From Leptasterias polaris (taxonomy: Eukaryota; Echinodermata; Asteroidea; Forcipulatida; Asteriidae): DNA of 64,000 nt. This document shows, one piece after another, positions 38,540 to 49,786 of the stretch. The translations under genes were made by a program, and so were the position numbers. The notes under the pieces were generated by a model. That model saw only the letters and a program-made list of their open reading frames with translations, searched no databases and was not told where the DNA came from. The stretch is taken from positions 1,302,001-1,366,000 of the forward strand of contig JAZGTN010000087.1 of assembly GCA_037783415.1 (NCBI GenBank). Direction: 5' to 3'. Within the stretch, counting starts at the first letter, position 1, and the number at the start of each line of letters is the position of its first letter.

Positions 38540-39758
38540 GTGATACAACGCCGACCCCGTAAGAGGAGAAAACCATCTAGATTCGAATCTTCCTACGAAG
38601 CCTCAGATGAAGGAGATGAAGCGCCATCCAGAAATGCCTCGCCATCAACAGGTAGTGTGATTTTGCCAACTGCTCCTGAATATCGGACACCTACTGCTTT
38701 ACCAAGGAGAGATGGAAATTCAACCCCGAGATCGGTGACTTCGTTGAGATCGACAACCCCCACGAGAAGCCAAACCCCTGAATCCGGTTCTGGAAGCCAA
38801 GATGAAGCGCCATCCAGAAATGCCTCGCCATCAACAGGTAGTGTGATTTTGCCAACTGCTCCTGAATATCGGACACCTACTGCTTTACCAAGGAGAGATG
38901 GAAATTCAACCCCGAGATCGGTGACTTCGTTGAGATCGACAACCCCCACGAGAAGCCAAACCCCTGAATCCGGTTCTGGAAGCCAAGATGAAGCGCCATC
39001 CAGAAATGCCTCGCCATCAACAGGTAGTGTGATTTTGCCAACTGCTCCTGAATATCGGACACCTACTGCTTTACCAAGGAGAGATGGAAATTCAACCCCG
39101 AGATCGGTGACTTCGTTGAGATCGACAACCCCCACGAGAAGCCAAACCCCTGAATCCGGTTCTGGAAGCCAAGATGAAGGTACGGCCAGAAAGGTGGAAT
39201 GAGAAATTTCCAGATGAATGTGCTTGTCAAGCTTGACACAATAATTCAAAACCAATGCGAGCATCTATCACTCTTAAGAAGGATGGTTTCAACAAAAGAG
39301 TTTGAAGACGGGCGAACGGAGGCAGAAGACTTAATTTCGGCGCCAATGGACACCATTGACTGCATGGAGGCCTTGGGCATAAAACTCAGCGATGGAGCTT
39401 CCAGGAAGAAAATGGTACGCTACTTAAGTGGAATAGGGGGATATTCATGTGGTGACACCATCCGCCGCATCATGCGCAAACTAGGAACCAACAAGTTGTG
39501 GTCCTTCTACAGCTTGAAAGGGAAAAAGGCCAAACGAAGCTTTCAAGACCTTCCCCTCTTCTCCATTGTTGTCGGGCATGTTTGAGAACCCATGCATCTG
39601 CACTAGAGTCGAAGGTGCAGGAAGAGATTGGGGAGTTTCTCAAACATGCGCCGAACCAACCAGGGGGATCGAGATATAAGAATCGTAAAGCCACGACGTC
39701 GGCGACAGGCAACGACGTTGCACTGACTATCGAGGAGAGTGACGAGGAGAATGTGTGA
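38540..39758 (+). pseudogene. DUF4806-like protein with Ser/Thr/Pro-rich tandem repeats
   Basis: The first frame (38,540-39,202) has a basic start QRRPRKRRKPSRF followed by three identical 62-residue Ser/Thr/Pro-rich repeats, predicted disordered. The second frame (39,199-39,585) contains a DUF4806-like module: SAPMDTIDCMEALGIKL, then MVRYLSGIGGYSCGDTIRRI and MRKLGTNKLW. A third frame (from about 39,560) continues it: RTHASALESKVQEEIGEFL. Two frame changes suggest a broken gene or unrecognised small introns. DUF4806 genes are multi-copy and often element-linked in cnidarians and fish. No ATG is found at the start of the first frame; its first codon is GTG, so an upstream exon is likely. Confidence 0.6.
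38615..39172 (+). repeat. Perfect 186-bp tandem triplication
   Basis: Three abutting copies (38,615-38,800, 38,801-38,986, 38,987-39,172), each starting GATGAAGCGCCATCCAGAAA. I see no difference among them. The length is 62 codons, so the reading frame is kept. Confidence 0.98.
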
Positions 39759-39789
39759 TGATAAACAAACAGCTGTAGTTGGCATGGGC

Positions 39790-40700
39790 AGGGTTGCCTG
39801 ATGAGTTAATCAACTGTTTACCAAAGTCGCCTTCAAGGTTATCGTTACTGTTTTCATGTCAGGCATGTCAACACAAAATATCGATTTGTATACTTGTCAC
39901 TTTCTTAAATTCTTAATTTGTAAGTTATCCTTATCATACAAGCAACAAGCAAGCAGATTTATTCATGTTTTCCAGAATACATACGGAAAAATTACCTCTC
40001 ATTTATACCATAATCATCTTCAAATAAGTTCTCTTTAAGATAATTGATACACATTTTTTCGGGAAGCTAAATTTGGAGTCGGATGCAGAGCACGGGTTTT
40101 TTTAAAACAGAGTACTAGTACATGTCATGTAGAAAGGAAAGGTAAAATAGTATTGAAAAATGACTTCTTAACCCTACCTACATGAGGTCCGGGGTGGGTA
40201 CAATGTGCCTTCATCGTTATTTCCCTGTAACTTTTAACGTATTTTCTGATCAAAAATATTTGTTTACAATCTTACACCATATTAAAAGGAAAACAATTGT
40301 TACTGGGGGTCAGCTGTTGCCATGGTAACCGTTTGTTTGACCTTTGGTGCACGGTTTTAACATTTTTTGGTGATTAAAAAGATTTCAACAAAATTTCCAC
40401 ATTTTTCAATATTTCACCACAAAATGTGAACATGGTGGAATACAAAATGGCGGCCACATTCGGCAACTATCTTAGACTTTTTTGTTTTCACTTTGTATCT
40501 CAAAGATGTAAAATGTTATCATTTGGTTTTATCAATTGAAATGTTTCACATGTCATTTCTAATTTATCAGGCAAAGACATTTCATAGAATTCTCTTCTTC
40601 AACGTACAAGGCATCATAAACGCACCCATGGGGGCCCCGAAAGCTACCAGGAATATTTATAGAATGTGTTTTTTCTAAAAACGCAATCTATTTTTAATTT
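39790..40700. other. No supported gene
   Basis: AT-rich sequence. The part at about 40,290-40,480 (GCTGTTGCCATGG, AAAATGGCGGCC) looks repetitive. No ORF of interest. Confidence 0.5.
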
Positions 40701-40942
40701 TCTGGTCTTAAATGTATACAAATGTAGTGAACCTGTTTGTACATATCTGGCAGGCCATTGCTTTTGTGTGTGTTTTTTTTATTTTTTTTTATTTTATTTT
40801 TTATCAAATGTTCACTATGTAATTTTCTATTGTAAAGCTTTTTAATAACTAATGTAATATTTTTTAATTATTGTAAATTATGCCGCAATTCAGCGGTATG
40901 CTGCGATGGCATTTTTAAAAAATAAACCAAACCAAACCAAAC
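40700..40942 (+). mobile_element. Non-LTR retrotransposon 3' end
   Basis: The sequence ends GCGATGGCATTTTTAAAAAA and TAAACC followed by (AAACC)n repeats to 40,942, with a GCCGCAATTCAGCGG stem just before. A short 3' UTR with a hairpin and a simple repeat tail is typical of CR1/L2-type elements. T-runs at 40,770-40,800 contain TTTATT and could serve as the RRP8 minus-strand poly(A) signal. Confidence 0.6.
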
Positions 40943-41015
40943 CTCCTATTGTCAAGTATTACACATGCAGACCATACTGCTGTCCTCCACATCTCTCAAC
41001 AACTTGCCTGTGTCT

Positions 41016-44000
41016 TCAGCGTTTCTTGTAGAGGCAAGGTCTCAACATCTCTCCTTTCTCCGGCAGGACCTTCTTCGAAGACTCTTGCTTGGAAAATTCC
41101 ATCATCAGGAATACCTTATTGGAAAAATCCTGAAAGAATAAAAATAATACAATAACACACCTGGAGCAAGTTCGAGTGCGCACCATGGTTAACTAAGGTC
41201 GACTATTTTGACTCGAACCCAGGTTGGTCAACCATTTGGAACCAGCCTCAGGACCATGGTTTCTTCCGTGGCCCCAATAGCCTCGTTCCATGCTAACATG
41301 TGTAAAGCACAGAAGGGAACCAATGACACTATAGAAAAAAGGCAGAAGAAGGCAATGGAAATGTTGAATACCCTGCTGATGGTCGACTAGACTTCCAAAC
41401 GAGTCATTCGCGTGAGTACGTCACTGCGCATGTATGTTGCTAGTCAGTGGTCAATCACAGGTCGACTAAATGTGCGCACTTGAACTTGCTCCTGTATGAG
41501 GCATGGCTCAAGCCCTTGTCCTTTTAAGTGAATGGCCAAGTGGACCATTTAGCCTGTCATCTTACAAGTCTGTCAGCTTTTTTCACTAGTCCATAACTCA
41601 TTTCAAGTAGGGATGCTTTTCAACACTGAACTAGCCAGCAGGACCACTTGGAGTGAGTTTGACTAGTCCTCGGGTTTTTTAAAGTCATTTGGCCAGCGGA
41701 CCATTGTTAAGGGAGTAAGCTGTAACGGTACCATGAATATCTAACCCAATGCATTAGACTTGTGGCATAACCGAAACCATGTTAACTTTTTAGCAGTTTG
41801 CAGCCGGCCAATCAAAATGGCGCACAATCCAGTCACCCTGAATGAAAAGAAGAAATTCTAAAAAACGTTCTAAAGGTCACTTTACCACAGCCATCTAGGC
41901 AAGAATCCAACTACACATTATGAGGACTTGGCAACCACAATATAATACACTACTTGTCCCTGACTGCTATTGTTTCATTTAACAGAGATGTAACTTTTCA
42001 TCTACTAACAGATCATTGCGAACAACAGAAAATAGTAAAGACCATTTTTTATTTTTGAACTCATCCTAGCAATGTCTAGTGTGACTAAAAGCCAATGTAA
42101 GCCATGCCACTTCAAATAAACCAGCTTCAATGATTATCACAACATGACAAATTACATAACATCTGAAAATGCCTGCTAACATTCAATCTTTAAACCAAGT
42201 ATGATATAAGATTCTAGATGAATATAAATTCCCCAATTTCAAGTCCCACTCTTTTCTATAAGCACATGAGCAGGTTTGTATGTTTGAAGACTTACTGTTG
42301 ACTCTTTCTGGAAACCAAGTTGTTTCATAATCTTGAGGAACTCTGCAAATGATGTGAACCTACTGGCAACCTCAGCAATCTTGAGTTGACCCCTAGTTAT
42401 TGAAGAGTGAGAAAATAACAAAAAACAGTTAAAATGAGTCATAACATTGAACATGTTTTAATAGATTGACCATTCATACCAGTCAAGAGGCCGCAGGACT
42501 GGACAAAAGTGTGGAGTTGAATATCAGATGTTGTGGGGTTCTGATCTATTCATGAAGATTCCTTGTTAAATTGCCAGTAAGCCTGGATGAAGTAGACTAG
42601 TGTTAGATACATAGACTGTAGATAAACCCCTTTTAATGACCTTTAACCCTCATTCAAAATCTGAATCCATTTTCTGAGACATGAATACATGTATTTCTCA
42701 GAACAAATGTTGCTTTTAACAAGTTTTCAGATCACAAGATTCATTTGTTTTACTTTTCTAGTTCTCACAAAGCAGATTTTGTTTAACATCAAAGAAGTTT
42801 ACTTAAAAGCTATACATTTGTCATCCACCAAAAGTTTCAAAATTGTCTGCTTACAATTCTGCAGTGCTGTGCACATTTAAAGCCACAAAACAATCAATGT
42901 TTTTATGACTGATATCATGCATCATATAGTATCTGAAACCAGACGTGATCTTTTTACACTATTCTGTTCAGTTGTTGCCACATGCCTACAACATGCCTAA
43001 AATATGAGTGGTTTGACTGAACTTGTAACAAAGCCTTTCCAGTTGAAATGCCTGTAGGAAAGATCTATACTATGACTTTGTGGTTGCTCTGAGTGGATCA
43101 AATGCTATGGACATGTGCAGTCTTTAATGGTGCAAGCCATTTGTGCCATTTCCCCCTTAAAGGTTTAGTCTTGCCAGTCATTTCTGTCGGTACTTACTTC
43201 ATTTTGAGAACCCTATTAGCTTCCTTGATGTAGTTCAGCCAGTTGGTACCCATCAAGGACAGGCAGAATATGGCTATGTCAAGACTATTGCTCTTCAATG
43301 GTACCTGTCATTACAAAATTCATTTTACAATTATAATAAAAAATATCCATTACCTCATGTAGTTTTGGTTTTTGTAAAATTTCAATAACTTTCATGATAT
43401 GGTATCTTGATTTTGGGTTGAACAAGGAAAAATTGACTAGAGCGGGATTTGAACCAACGACCTCCGGAGACGTGCTGGCGCTCTACCAACTGAGCTATCT
43501 AGCCCTATGATACCCAGTCAGTTTCCCTTGTGGTTTATTATTTGATATGGTATCTTATCAGACTTTTTCGTTGTGCAACTGCAATGTTGAGGTGGGCTCT
43601 ATTGATTCATCCTTTCCAAATATGCAAGTAATTTATCCAAACATCCTCACAATTCAAAATTCTTGGATGAAAACTATGGCTGCTGCTTTCATTTCAACCA
43701 CCTTTCCAAATCACTGGTAAGAACAGGGCCTGATTTCACAAAGCACTAGGATTCATCATAGTGATATGAAATGTGACATCACACTTTGCTTAGCAATTAA
43801 GAGTGATTTTCAGTTAAGATCAATCTTTACTCTTTGTGAAATCGAGCCCAGGCCTGATACTTCATGGAGGCAGCAGACAAAATATCTTCATGCCCTTCGT
43901 CTTCATTTGAGATGTTTCTGTAGAAGTTTAGATTTCCCTTGTAGAGGTGCTCCTTACTGAGGAAAAACTACTTTATAAGAATGGAGTTATCAGGCCTGGG

Positions 44001-47000
44001 TTCGATTTCACAAAGAGCGAAGATTAATTTTCAGATGTGTATCAATTTGAATTGCTACGCAAAGTGTGATGTCACAATACAAATCACTATGGTGATATTG
44101 ACAACTCACTCATCTTATGATAAATTTAAGTGCTTTGTGAAATCCAGCCCTATAAGGAAATTTTTACCATTCCTGTTCGTTGTCAACTCATAAAACTTTC
44201 CTTTGGCTCACAAGTCATTGACAATTACATCCACCACACAAGAGTTTTTTAAAATTTATTATAGTTTTGTGCAATTGTCCAAACTTATCTTACCTTTTCA
44301 ATATCACACACTGTCACATGTTCATTGAGAGAGCAGATATCAAACGAGTGAACGGTTTGTTTGACACTCTGTGCAATACGTGCCTCTCCACAACCAAAGT
44401 CACCAACGGTGAGATTTTCTGGCCTGAAAAAAGAAGAAAGAAAACGGATTGAGAAGTTTGCTACAATGACTGAGAATCCCATAGTAAAAATAAAGTAGAA
44501 TATTTCATATAGGACCATGTGATTCATTGGTTAATTATTAAAAAAAAGTAAATTTGCAAACACTGTTTTGTAATAGTATTAAACACAAACTTTTCCGAGT
44601 AAACCAGAGCAAAATCAACGAAACTTAAGTTATGGATCAATTGGAAGCACTTTTCAATGTAATTGATACCGTTTAAGAACTGTGGTTAGATGTTATTTCT
44701 TCTGGAGGGAAAATAACTCCTAGAGTTTCAGGCTCCAAATTTAGATTCTGGGAGGGGTTGGTCCACTTTGCCCATTATAAAAGAACTTCAAAGGCCATGG
44801 CCAGAACAATAAAGCTATGACAGACGACTACATGTAAATTTTAGCAAGCTATGGCAGACGACTATGTGTTAATTTTAGCTGGGGTTTGTTATTCCTGACT
44901 GCAGCATTATATCCAACTAAATTTACATTCAACATTATGAGAAGTTTTTTTTAGCTCAAAACACTGACAAAACACTGTGTACGTTGACTAGACCTGATAT
45001 GGGAAAACCACTTTGCATCTATAAACTCACCTTGTGTTGAGATTTTCAATGAAGATATCTACAGGATTAACAGGCCAGTGTTTGACCTGCTGAGAAAATC
45101 CACTGTGGTAAATCTCAAATGCCTCTCTGTCTTGTGACATCATCTGGTAAGCTTCAGACCCAGTGGTCTTGTAAAGCTGCTCATTCAAATAGCGAAAATG
45201 AGCAGAATTCAGACGTGCCTCCATTTTGGACTTCAGAGTCTGCTTTGCCGTGTGGTCTGGTGGAGGTTCGTTTGAGCCATTGCAGGTATCTTCATTGTTT
45301 TTATCTCCTTTATGCTCTACTTTACTCAGATTCTCAAAATGTACTCTGGCTTGTTGAATGTTTACTTCTATTGCTGTCTTTAAATCTGTGTTCTTTACTT
45401 TGTCTGTTTGTGTTTTGTTCTTTTTGTTGTTCAAGTTGCCAGTACTACCGGCCGTAGTCCGTTGTTGGATGTTTTTCTCAAAGGTACTTTTTTTGACATT
45501 TGACTTAGCTCTTTGGTTCTGTTTAACCTCCTTTACAAATGCAACCTTTTCGGAGTCGGGTTTTTGTAGCACAGAAATCTCTTTCCCTTTCTGTCTTCTT
45601 TTCAATTTTTTGCTTCGACTTTTTTTCCTCCTATTTGATTCCACATTAGAATTTGATTTATTCATAGTTTCTGTTTGACCTTGGGGGGATGGTGTCAACC
45701 CATGGTCAGCTAGTAAAGTTTTAACCTCATGTAGGGGGTAACCAAACTCAAGAGTCTTAAACTTGTTATTCCTTGGTTTTCTTTTCCGTTTCTTTGTCAC
45801 CAAAAGACTGACAGGTTCACATGGAGTCGATGACTCAGATTGAATGCTTTTCTTTATCCCAACTTCCATCTTCGTCGTCTCCTCATGTCCTCCAGATGCT
45901 TGCATCTTCTGGTTCTTCACTGGTATCCTGCTTTCATTGGTGTCAATTTTCCTTTTCTTCTTTGTCCCTCTTTTGTCAGTGCCATGAGCTTGCACATCTG
46001 TTTTTTCTTGTGAAGACTTTGGCTGTGGTTTTGGTGGGGTTTTCTGTGCAACTTTGATGCTTTCATTCCGGACATTTAGAGTTTTAGTTGTTATCTGTTT
46101 GCTTACTTTTGATTTCTAGGGAGAAACAATACAAAATTGAAATAAACTTTTATGAAAAGCACCGAAAAAACAACTCTGCTGTCAAAGTAAGCATTGAAAA
46201 AAACAATATGATGAAACATTTGTTTTTGAAAAAGAAAATATATTTAGACAAAATTTTGTGAATAAACCATTAATTGGAGACAATCTAAAGAAGATTTAAT
46301 TACAAAATATAGTAACCAATCCAATTGAGACAATATATTTTGTAATTCAGGGCAGCTTGTGTTGCATAGTTGTAGACTGAGCCCTTTTCTGTGGAGGAGA
46401 CGAAGCACTTGAAAGTATCTCTTAATTCTATTGTAATGTTTTTATTCTAGGGAAGGGAGTGGTAGGATAGAATATAGCCGAGTATTCTTTGCCTTCCTTT
46501 ATTATTTCAAATTTAGTGTTTTACTCGGTTGTTTCTTTTGCCTTGAGTACCGACATACATGTAGGATTCAACGATCACTTTAGATTAGAGGATGACTACA
46601 TTTTAGACGCAACTACTTTACAGATGTTGATACCAATAAAAACTGTATACTAACAAAGCTTTAGACCCCTCCTCCCATAGACATTATCTCTGCCTACTTT
46701 TGGATAAATTCAAATATTTGTATTTGTGGGATAAACTGTTTGCTCTCATTAACCCTCCTACTGTTCGCAACATTTTCAAGTGAGTTGACCAACCATTTGA
46801 AACCATTCAACTGCCAAAGTTGTGTATGGTGGCACAACTGTGCACAGAACTGTGTACTGTGTACATGCATTCCCTCATGGTATCATATTGCAAGGCTGGC
46901 ATAGCTTATCTATCATTCAAAACCACAGTGAATGGTATTGAATGGTCAGACAGCAAGAGGGTTAAAGGCACTGTACACGTTTGGTAATTACTCAAAATAT

Positions 47001-47838
47001 ATATTAGCATAAAAACTTACTTGGTAATGAGCAACGGAGAGCTGTTGATAGTATAAAACATTGTGAGAAACGACTCCCTCTGAAGTAACGTAGTTTTTGA
47101 GAAAGAGGTAATTTCTCAGTAAAATAATAAAAGACTTCTGGCCAGAAGCCTTTTATTCCTATCTGAAAGCACACTAATTTGTACAAGGGTGTTTTTTCTT
47201 TCATCATTTTCTTGCAACTTCAATGACCAATTGAGTCCAAATTTTCACAGGCTTGTTATTTTATGCATATGTTGGGATACACCAAGTGAGAATACTGGTC
47301 TTTGACAATTACCAAACGTGTTCAGTGCCTTTAAAGGCCCTGTACACTATTGGTAAGATCGAAAAACACAAATGTTCACAGATTCACTTAAATGATTTAA
47401 AGTAATGGTAGAAAGGGTTCCTTAAAATATTTCTGCCTAAAATGCTATCGTTTCTGAGAAATGAGTAAAACAATAGTTTTTATCACACGTGATAATAAAC
47501 TTTATGTTTGAAAAACAGAAAACACATAAGGTCTCTTTTCACTATTTTCTTGTGACCTCGATGACCAATTGAGCTCAAACTTTCACAGGTTTGTTTGTTC
47601 ATGCATATGTTGAATCACACAAAATGTGGACACTGATTTTGAGCTGTTACCAAAAGTATACAATGCCTTTAAGCTTGAAGGACACTGGTACATCCTTTAA
47701 ACTTTAAAGATTGTTTACCTTCCGTCTTGGTTGATCTTTCGAAGCAGTACTAGTCTGATTAAATAGCTGAGTATGAAGATCTTTAGTATCGGGTGCCTCA
47801 CCCCAGTCATCAGAACCACGTACGCTAAAAGAATCCAT
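41016..47838 (-). CDS. RRP8: Ribosomal RNA-processing protein 8, m1A methyltransferase
   Basis: Nucleolar SAM-dependent enzyme that installs m1A in large-subunit rRNA (yeast 25S, human 28S) and, in mammals, joins a rDNA-silencing complex with SIRT1 and SUV39H1. Six coding exons, transcribed right to left: 47838-47719, 46115-45031, 44423-44294, 43304-43198, 42392-42296, 41129-41016. They total 1,653 nt and encode 550 residues. It starts [17 protein letters not shown]. Residues 41 to about 290 are Lys-rich and disordered, longer than in human (456 aa). The conserved part begins [18 protein letters not shown] and [20 protein letters not shown] motif I is DFGCG (410-414), followed by [10 protein letters not shown], and the end is LRPCLYKKR. 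All junctions follow GT-AG. The ATG lies directly at an acceptor AG, so an upstream 5' UTR exon is expected. Confidence 0.95.
41161..41494. mobile_element. TIR element in last RRP8 intron
   Basis: CTGGAGCAAGTTCGAGTGCG at the left and the near-complement CGCACTTGAACTTGCTCCTG at the right define inverted ends. Internal GGTCGACTA motifs and TTTGGAACCAGCCT also occur at 62,940-63,250, which is a related copy. The 60-codon frame inside is not considered a gene. Confidence 0.82.
41517..41708 (+). repeat. Dispersed repeat, copy 1 (second at 53,395)
   Basis: Blocks shared in order with 53,395-53,556: CCATAACTCATTT, TTTTCAACACTGAACTAGCC, GGACCACTTGGAGTG and CATTTGGCC. Both copies are in introns of the two divergent genes. 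Confidence 0.8.
43437..43505 (-). repeat. tRNA-like SINE head
   Basis: The minus strand reads GGGCTAGATAGCTCAGTTGG then GTAGAGCGCC (A box) and GGTCGTTGGTTCAAATCC (B box). The anticodon stem does not pair well, so it is not called a functional tRNA. The flanking TCAGTTTCCCTTGTGG block is shared with the SINE at 56.3 kb. Confidence 0.7.
43726..44153. repeat. Inverted pair of one MITE family
   Basis: At 43,726-43,857 an element has ends GGGCCTGATTTCACAAAG and CTTTGTGAAATCGAGCCC. At 43,992-44,153 a related element is in the opposite sense (GGTTCGATTTCACAAAG ... CTTTGTGAAATCCAGCCC), sharing TGTGATGTCACA-type and AGCAATT blocks. Both are in RRP8 intron 4 counted from the left. Confidence 0.75.
46962..47334 (+). 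mobile_element. TTAA-flanked MITE, copy 2
   Basis: Ends TTAAAGGCACTGTACAC and GTTCAGTGCCTTTAA are inverted repeats. The interior matches the copy at 788-1,169. It lies in the first coding intron of RRP8 and abuts copy 3. Confidence 0.9.
47331..47672 (+). mobile_element. TTAA-flanked MITE, copy 3
   Basis: Begins TTAAAGGCCCTGTACACTAT and ends ATACAATGCCTTTAA. It shares the TTAA at 47,331-47,334 with copy 2. The right half is like copy 2 (TCGATGACCAATTGAGCTCA, TTTCACAGGTTTGTT), the left half is a different subfamily (TTTCTGAGAAATGAGTAAAA). Confidence 0.85.
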
Positions 47839-49786
47839 CTGCAATCACATTTTGAGAGTTAAAGTAAGTCATTATAAGGGAGTGTTGCAAAAGTCTGAAT
47901 TTTTTAGTAACATTGACCAAGCAAGGATCAATTCGTTGGACCACCAGAATGTTCCATTGAAAATTTAAAAATGCTAACGTGCATATTCCTCCATGGAGGA
48001 TTGCTCTTGCAGTACGGCACAATGTTTCGGTCCAGCAGAATGTTCTGGCGGTCCACTGGATTGCAATGCTGGGTATGTGCTTGCCAGGTTGGACTCCTCC
48101 ATTGGCGTCAATGCGACGGAGTCCAGGGAATAATGGTCCTGTACCATTGCCAAAAACTTATACCAACATTTGTTCATGTTTACCTTATTGAAGAAGCTGA
48201 AGCTTCACTCACATATTCCTTGTGGCCTACTGGGTTCAGAATTGTTAATTTTGTCCTTCTTGGATGACATTATTTGTAAAAATAAAATGGAAATTGACGC
48301 CTCCGTCATGTCCATTGTGACATCCTGAACTGACTAAATAAAGGCTTACGCGCATATGTGCATACTTAATTTGTTAATGCTATCATTGCTAGGGCCAGGG
48401 CAAGATGACCGGCTTAGGTTACTAAAAATATTAAGAAGGCCCAGTATTCAGTAATGGGGCGCTGTAAATTTTGAAATCTTTGGTTGCAAGCATGAAGTAA
48501 GACTAAGAGTTGCAGATACAGATGTAAACATTCTGAAAAAACGAAGTAAAGACAATGTGCCCCGGCCCAGCATGCATCCCAGTTACTGGGTCTAGTTATA
48601 TTTAGCCTGATCATGATGATTGTACCGTGGATATTGTACGTGGATTGGCTATTTGGCCCTATTCAATCATAGCCCCTGGTCCACTTTGTGTGGCCAAGCA
48701 AGGATTCAGCTTGGCCACACAACGAACCAAGTGGGGCTATTAACGTGGGACGTCCGTATGTCCCCGTCGTATGTCCCCGTCGTACGTACGGGACGTCCCC
48801 GTCGTACGTACACAGAAATGGTAACTAAAACTAAGCTAATTAAAGTCAAAGACAAGTAAATAATGTACAGTGTAAAGGAACACATATTTTGTCCTCTATC
48901 TTCTGTTCTATTATACGTCACCACATAAACTGTCACTAACTTGTCGTTGCTGAAATACCAAGAAATTTGAACGTCAACCGCCACGATCAGCAATCCAATC
49001 CAATCCAACAAACGCACGGTCTGAAATGAACTATTGCAACACACCAGCATCATGCATGCAACGCAAATACACGTGTTTACTATCAAGACATTGGTGACAG
49101 AGGGCGCTCTTCATCATAAACATTCCGTGACCTTATTTGGCTGGACAATTTCCAAAGAGTTCATTGACCTCCAAAACAATCTGAATCCCAAACTACCACC
49201 AATGCTTACAGTATGACGAGTTACAATACTTGGGTACCAGTCTATTTCTGTGTCACTGGGAGAAAGCATCCAACTTGAACTTGTTTGGGACGGGAGAAAC
49301 TCAACTTCTGTTGAATGATAGTTTGCTCTACTTTGAATTAAACTAGGAATATAATTCAACAACGTATTCTGACCTTCTTATAATTTAAACTCATAAAACA
49401 AGTTAAGTCTAAGTCTTCAGAATTTCATTGAGAAGTCTTGGATCTGACCGCCGGGCCGAGCAAGTTTTACGCTACCGATTTGTGTGGGCGGATCGTCGTC
49501 CTATCCTGACTGCAGTGGTGGTGGTGCCGCCTGCTGTTGTACTTTGGCAATGCATTTAGGCACTTGCCCAAGTCAGTTTATGCTGTTAACAATCATTGAT
49601 AAATTTCTTGTTGTTATTCGATGCAGCAAACATCAGCTTCATTCCTCCTTTAGAAATATTAAGGCGAACAAAATGAAACATGGTTCTTGATTTTCAATAA
49701 GTCTAAGTGCGTTTCCTCGATCAATTATTTGGTTGGAATTATTTGAATTGGCAAAAAGAAATTAAATTTTCAGAAACAAGTCAGAA
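47839..49786. promoter_or_regulatory. RRP8-ILK divergent intergenic region
   Basis: 1.95 kb separates the two start codons, which point away from each other. The most promoter-like part is 48,900-49,500, with CpG-containing GACCGCCGGGCCGAG and GGGCGGATCGTCGTCC near 49,450-49,500 (GC-box-like). No clear TATA box. A hairpin (48,669-48,740) and GTCCCCGTCGTA repeats (48,747-48,812) lie inside. The ILK start has a good context (AGAAATGG). Start sites cannot be set from sequence alone. Confidence 0.55.
48669..48740. repeat. Imperfect hairpin, about 29-bp arms
   Basis: AGCCCCTGGTCCACTTTGTG and GTGGCCAAGC are complemented by GCTTGGCCACACAACGAACC and AAGTGGGGCT, with a 14-bp spacer. It is likely a foldback MITE. 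Confidence 0.8.

Noticed and set aside
38593..39264. 223-codon minus-strand ORF
   Set aside because: It is the antisense of the 186-bp triplication; the plus strand joins to the DUF4806-like segment.
43437..43505. Functional tRNA gene
   Set aside because: A and B boxes are present but the anticodon and T stems pair poorly, and the flanks are shared with a dispersed SINE.
45119..45678. Plus-strand ORFs opposite RRP8
   Set aside because: They are antisense shadows of the A-rich coding exon.
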